The notes under the pieces were generated by a model. It did not search any database, was not told where the DNA came from, and saw nothing but the letters and a program-made list of their open reading frames with translations. From an uncultured Collinsella sp. (GTDB lineage: Bacteria; Actinomycetota; Coriobacteriia; Coriobacteriales; Coriobacteriaceae), in NCBI GenBank assembly GCA_902493375.1, contig CABUPH010000010.1:1-64000 (forward strand): a DNA stretch of 64,000 nt, in the 5' to 3' direction. Position 1 is the stretch's first letter. Each line of letters begins with the position of its first letter. Below are positions 61,195 through 64,000 of this stretch, one piece after another. Both the position numbers and the translations under genes were made by a program.

Positions 61195-61539
61195 ATGGCT
61201 AATATTTACCCCTCCGATGTGTCGGGCGCAAAGTGGTATCTCGCCGAAAATAAGCTTAGTTACCCGTATGTCGACGGTGAGCGGGCTGCCACCCCTAACG
61301 GCATAAAGTACAGCGTCGTTGATGCTAAGAACGCTTACTGCCCTATTACCGTGACTATTGAGGGTTCGACTTCCCTGCTATTTGATACCGAGAACGGCGC
61401 GGAGATTCCCGATATGTGCGAAGTCCAGTTTAGCGGGCTTGTCGTGCGTCCGTATGTCTCCAGCGCCACGAAGCGAATTGCCTACAGCGCGAAAGCCACT
61501 GGTATTCGTCTCGTGAACCAGCCGCGAGTCAAGGAGTAG
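61195..61539 (+). CDS. DUF961-like small element protein
   Basis: The 114-aa protein has the size and neighbourhood of DUF961 (YdcP/Orf22-Orf23) proteins, which precede the FtsK-type gene in Tn916-like elements. The segments ITVTIEGSTSLLFDTENG, DMCEVQFSGLVVRPYVS and SAKATGIRLVNQPRVKE give a beta-barrel impression like single-stranded DNA-binding proteins. I assign the family by position more than by motif. AAAGGAC lies before the ATG. It is 27 nt after the secreted protein gene and is followed by a terminator-like hairpin. Confidence 0.55.
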   Translation: MANIYPSDVSGAKWYLAENKLSYPYVDGERAATPNGIKYSVVDAKNAYCPITVTIEGSTSLLFDTENGAEIPDMCEVQFSGLVVRPYVSSATKRIAYSAKATGIRLVNQPRVKE

Positions 61540-61564
61540 CGGCTCCCTAGCCGCTGCCGATTCC

Positions 61565-61616
61565 AGCCGCCCTGCGTCCCAAAACGCCAATCCCGAGATG
61601 CGGGGCGGCTCTCTTT
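61565..61616 (+). terminator. Candidate terminator after the DUF961-like gene
   Basis: AGCCGCCCTGC at 61565-61575 and GCGGGGCGGCT at 61600-61610 pair with one G-T, followed by CTCTTTA. Confidence 0.6.
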
Positions 61617-61647
61617 ACAATCGAACCGTTACGATTAAGGAGCCATT

Positions 61648-61842
61648 GTGCTTTATTTTATTCAAGTTTTGAGGGGAATTATCGAGAACGCGCGTTTTCA
61701 CGCCGATTCGTTCAGTGATTTTCGCTATCGTCACCCCGCCATAGCCCGCGACCTCGGCGCTTTCGTTCTCGTTCTCCTGCTCGCCGCTGTCATTTGGGCG
61801 CTCTCGGCTGCTTCGGGCAACCCCTCGCCGTTCGGCTACTAG
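61648..61842 (+). CDS. Small single-helix membrane protein
   Basis: The 64-aa protein has one hydrophobic helix (LGAFVLVLLLAAVIWALSAA, about residues 36-56) after a hydrophilic lead rich in Arg, Phe and His. The start is GTG with AAGGAG 4 nt upstream. Small proteins of this sort are common between DUF961 and FtsK genes in conjugative elements. No function can be assigned. Confidence 0.6.
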   Translation: MLYFIQVLRGIIENARFHADSFSDFRYRHPAIARDLGAFVLVLLLAAVIWALSAASGNPSPFGY

Positions 61843-61854
61843 GGGGGGTGCGCT

Positions 61855-62376
61855 ATGCCCAAGCCCCTGCGCATGTTTTTCGTCTCGGTGGCGGTAGCTG
61901 CCGCCCTCGTCCTAGGCTGGCTCGTTTTCGAGACTGCCCGTATCGCCGCCGCCGTCCCTCCAGCCCTGCCGCCCTTCGAGTGCTGCACCCCGTACCTTCG
62001 GGGTAGCGCCGCCGTCCCGCTCAACGCCAAGGAGTTTGACCGTTTCGACCTCCAAGACGGCTCTATGCTTTCGCTGCGTTTAGTCCCCTCTGACGGCAAG
62101 ACCCCCGCTCTGCTCTTTGCCGTCCTTACCTCGCCCGATGCCGCCGCGCTGACCGTCAACTCGGCTTCGCTCGGTTCCCGTCCCGTTCTGGGGTCGTTCG
62201 CGGGTCATGGTGCCGATGTGGGCTACCGTGGCGAACCCGTAGCCCTCTGGTGCGCTTTCGAGGTGGCTCCACCTCTCCAAGACCCCTCGCCGCTTTCCGT
62301 TTCAGTGACCGCTATTAACTCTGACGGCTCCCGTTCCGTTTTCTCTCGTAAGGGGGTTCTCTCTCATGCTCTCTGA
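61855..62376 (+). CDS. Membrane-anchored element protein
   Basis: The 173-aa protein has an N-terminal membrane helix (MFFVSVAVAAALVLGWLVF, about 8-26) and an external domain with strands such as SMLSLRLVPSDGK, ALLFAVLT and PLSVSVTAINSDGSRSVFS. FECCTPYLRG includes a cysteine pair. GGGGGGG lies before the ATG. Its end overlaps the FtsK-type gene by 11 nt. It may be an accessory of the transfer machinery. Confidence 0.6.
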   Translation: MPKPLRMFFVSVAVAAALVLGWLVFETARIAAAVPPALPPFECCTPYLRGSAAVPLNAKEFDRFDLQDGSMLSLRLVPSDGKTPALLFAVLTSPDAAALTVNSASLGSRPVLGSFAGHGADVGYRGEPVALWCAFEVAPPLQDPSPLSVSVTAINSDGSRSVFSRKGVLSHAL

Positions 62377-63841
62377 TTCCCTTCGTTCCCTGCCTGTGTT
62401 CGAGAAAGCCCGAAAGCGTCTCGATGCCCGCGATTCCGAGTTGCTTAGGAAGGGCGTTGACGTTTCCCTGACCTCGCCCGCGTCCTCGGGTTCGTTCAAG
62501 GTCGTTTTCGTCCTTTTCTCGGCTGGGCTGTCATTCGTCCTCGGCTTCAACCTGCTTATGCTCTGCGAGCGCTCGCTTTTCACCCTGCCGTTGCTGCTCC
62601 CCGCTGTGGCGCTGCTGGCGCTCTCGCTCTGGCTCGTCCTGTATGTCGCGCTGTTCGGCTCCCGCTTCGTGCCGTGCGGCTCGACCGTACGCAACTTGGA
62701 GCGGTTCCTCTATGCGAACAAGCTCTACGTCTCGCATGAGGACACGCTCTCGAATGGCACCAAACGCGAGCGTATAGATTCCTCGCTCCGTCTCCGCGTT
62801 CTCGTGAGCGGCAATATGCTGACAGTGCGCGTGTTTGATGACGGCAATGGTTACACTTCCAAGCTCTCCAAACTTGAGGACATGGGGCTTTGCTCCGTGA
62901 TAGGTCGCCCGCTCGATTCCAAGTCGGCTGGCGTTGGCGCTACCGACTACGTTTTCCGTCTGCGCGATGATGTGCGCTTGCAGGCTGTTCCCCGCCTGCT
63001 GTCCTCCGAGCCTACGGGTCGGCTCGATGCGATACCGCTCACTGGCGAGCTGTCGTGGAACTTCGCCCACCTGCCCCATATGCTCATAGCTGGCGGCACG
63101 GGCGGGGGCAAATCAACATTTCTCTATTTTTTGATAGCAGAAGCCCTGCGGCTCGGGGACTCCAACGGTTTTGCGGGTGAGGTCTATATCTGCGACCCCA
63201 AGAACGCCGAGCTTGCATCGCTCTCGCATGTCATAGGCTCCGACCGCGTTGGCGTATCGCCCGCCCAGATTGCCAAGGTGGTTCGGCTTTGTAGGGAAAT
63301 GATGGACAGGCGCTATCAATTTATGCAGAACCCGGAGCGTTTCCGTTTCGGTGCCAACGCCTTTACCTATGGTCTGAACCCCGTGTTCCTGATATTCGAC
63401 GAGGTGGCGGCGTTCAAGGCGGCTGCGGATAAGAAAACTTTTAATGAGGTCTGGGACAACCTGACCCAGCTGGTGTTGAAAGCCCGCGCCGCCAACGTGT
63501 TCGTTATCCTCGCCATGCAGCAGCCCCGCGCCGATACCATATCGACCGACATACGCGACAACTTGGGCGCTCGCGTGTCCCTGGGTTCGCTCTCGGACGA
63601 GGGCTACCGTATGACCTTCGGCGGCTCATTCGACTTCCTGCCCATCGAGGAACGCGGCACGGGCTATATCATGCTCGACGGCTGGGACGCTCCAAGACCT
63701 TTTAAAGCCCCGTTTGCGGACTACTCGAAGGTCGATTACCCGAAAGAGCTGAAACGGCTTTATATCGCCGCTCAACGCCGTAACGGGGTATCTGCGGACA
63801 ACGCCGAGAAGGAAGAAAGCGCCGAAAGCGTGACGGATTAG
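62366..63841 (+). CDS. FtsK/TcpA-type conjugative coupling ATPase
   Basis: The 491-aa protein has two membrane helices in the first 100 residues (FKVVFVLFSAGLSFVLGF and LLLPAVALLALSLWLVLY) and an FtsK/HerA-type motor domain. Walker A is LIAGGTGGGKSTFLYFLI near residue 240 and Walker B is PVFLIFDEVAAFKAAA near 338; FVILAMQQPRADTIS and RVSLGSLSDEGYRMTFGG are typical of Tn916 Orf21/ConQ/TcpA. It should drive single-stranded DNA to the mating channel. The length is close to the 460-480 aa of these families. The overlap with the preceding gene shows coupled translation. Confidence 0.88.
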   Translation: MLSDSLRSLPVFEKARKRLDARDSELLRKGVDVSLTSPASSGSFKVVFVLFSAGLSFVLGFNLLMLCERSLFTLPLLLPAVALLALSLWLVLYVALFGSRFVPCGSTVRNLERFLYANKLYVSHEDTLSNGTKRERIDSSLRLRVLVSGNMLTVRVFDDGNGYTSKLSKLEDMGLCSVIGRPLDSKSAGVGATDYVFRLRDDVRLQAVPRLLSSEPTGRLDAIPLTGELSWNFAHLPHMLIAGGTGGGKSTFLYFLIAEALRLGDSNGFAGEVYICDPKNAELASLSHVIGSDRVGVSPAQIAKVVRLCREMMDRRYQFMQNPERFRFGANAFTYGLNPVFLIFDEVAAFKAAADKKTFNEVWDNLTQLVLKARAANVFVILAMQQPRADTISTDIRDNLGARVSLGSLSDEGYRMTFGGSFDFLPIEERGTGYIMLDGWDAPRPFKAPFADYSKVDYPKELKRLYIAAQRRNGVSADNAEKEESAESVTD

Positions 63842-63868
63842 GAAGTAAAGCCCCTGCCGCTGGGCGAA

Positions 63869-63939
63869 CGCTCGGGGCGGGAAAGGGGGCGGCGGGCGCG
63901 GAGCGCCCAGCCGAGCGGAGCGACCCCCCGCCCCGAGCG
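63869..63939. other. Candidate oriT: GC-rich inverted repeat after the coupling ATPase gene
   Basis: CGCTCGGGGCGGG at 63869-63881 is matched exactly by CCCGCCCCGAGCG at 63927-63939, with the smaller GGGCG/CGCCC hairpin inside. In ICEBs1 and Tn916 the transfer origin lies between the FtsK-type gene and the relaxase gene, the same position as here. The GC-rich stem could also be a terminator-like hairpin, and no T-run follows. Confidence 0.4.
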
Positions 63940-64000
63940 GGCGCACGGCGGCATACTTGATTTAAATTTATAGGACATCATCTTTCCGCGGAAGTTCGCC

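Larger units (their letters stand above)
58670..64000. mobile_element. Left part of an integrative conjugative element (right end outside window)
   Basis: From about 58.6-58.9 kb the gene style changes to a run of short adjacent same-strand genes: two unknowns, a secreted protein, a DUF961-like small protein, two small membrane proteins and an FtsK/TcpA-type DNA translocase. This order (small conserved protein, coupling ATPase) resembles the Orf22/23-Orf21 segment of Tn916/ICEBs1-type elements, whose relaxase gene would follow to the right. No integrase, relaxase or att site lies inside the window, so the boundaries are approximate. Confidence 0.7.

Overview
The window is high-GC bacterial DNA packed with short intergenic gaps, GTG/ATG starts behind strong AGGAGG-type ribosome sites and many rho-independent terminators. 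The gene set fits an anaerobic gut actinobacterium of the Coriobacteriia, most likely a Collinsella-like organism: PdxST with a MocR regulator, reverse rubrerythrin, lactate dehydrogenase/EtfAB with a ferredoxin-domain EtfA, bacterial Elp3 and the single-chain PurL. The taxonomic call is inference from gene content; no 16S or tRNA gene was seen.

Layout. 0.1-3.2 kb: vitamin B6 synthesis (pdxST) divergent from its MocR-type regulator. 3.2-4.7 kb: a gene for a PD-(D/E)XK/DUF559-like protein bracketed by two direct copies of a 119-bp element with terminal inverted repeats. 4.8-13 kb: rubrerythrin, DUF5131, alcohol/aldehyde dehydrogenases, a metallophosphoesterase, a YdjC deacetylase and DUF2130. 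13-22.5 kb: a DUF3516 helicase, TrmB, a methyltransferase, an XRE/membrane protein with a DUF4097 partner, Elp3 and a spermidine-synthase-like protein. 22.5-28.2 kb: a three-gene operon of TerB_N/TerB_C protein, BREX-type (DUF2791) ATPase and SF2 helicase, the best candidate for a poorly described DNA-processing or defence system. 28.3-32.3 kb: DUF554 and a five-gene run of secreted or membrane-anchored proteins of unknown function. 32.6-36.3 kb: FAD lactate dehydrogenase with EtfB and EtfA. 36.3-50.1 kb: HD protein, AzlCD, KdgT, a diguanylate cyclase, DMT transporter, PurL, a cation/proton antiporter, an SDR and homoserine dehydrogenase. 50.3-55.8 kb: a complete branched-chain amino acid ABC operon (livJHMGF) preceded by a decayed livJ copy. 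55.9-58.4 kb: CutC, DUF4931 and an SBF transporter. From about 58.6 kb to the right edge: the left part of an integrative conjugative element with an FtsK/TcpA-type coupling ATPase, cut by the window end.

How the parts connect. The metabolic genes suggest amino-acid and lactate use under anoxia: lactate is oxidised with electrons handled by EtfAB, amino acids enter through Liv, and AzlCD exports the excess. The most unusual layer is intergenic. Several families of inverted repeats sit directly behind stop codons: the 119-bp element, small hairpins with a GGGGACAGG-like core, a 22-bp palindrome near 55.85 kb and a row of four related hairpins at 47.5-47.7 kb.

All functions are read from sequence motifs by eye; no database search was run. 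Start codons were chosen mainly from Shine-Dalgarno position.
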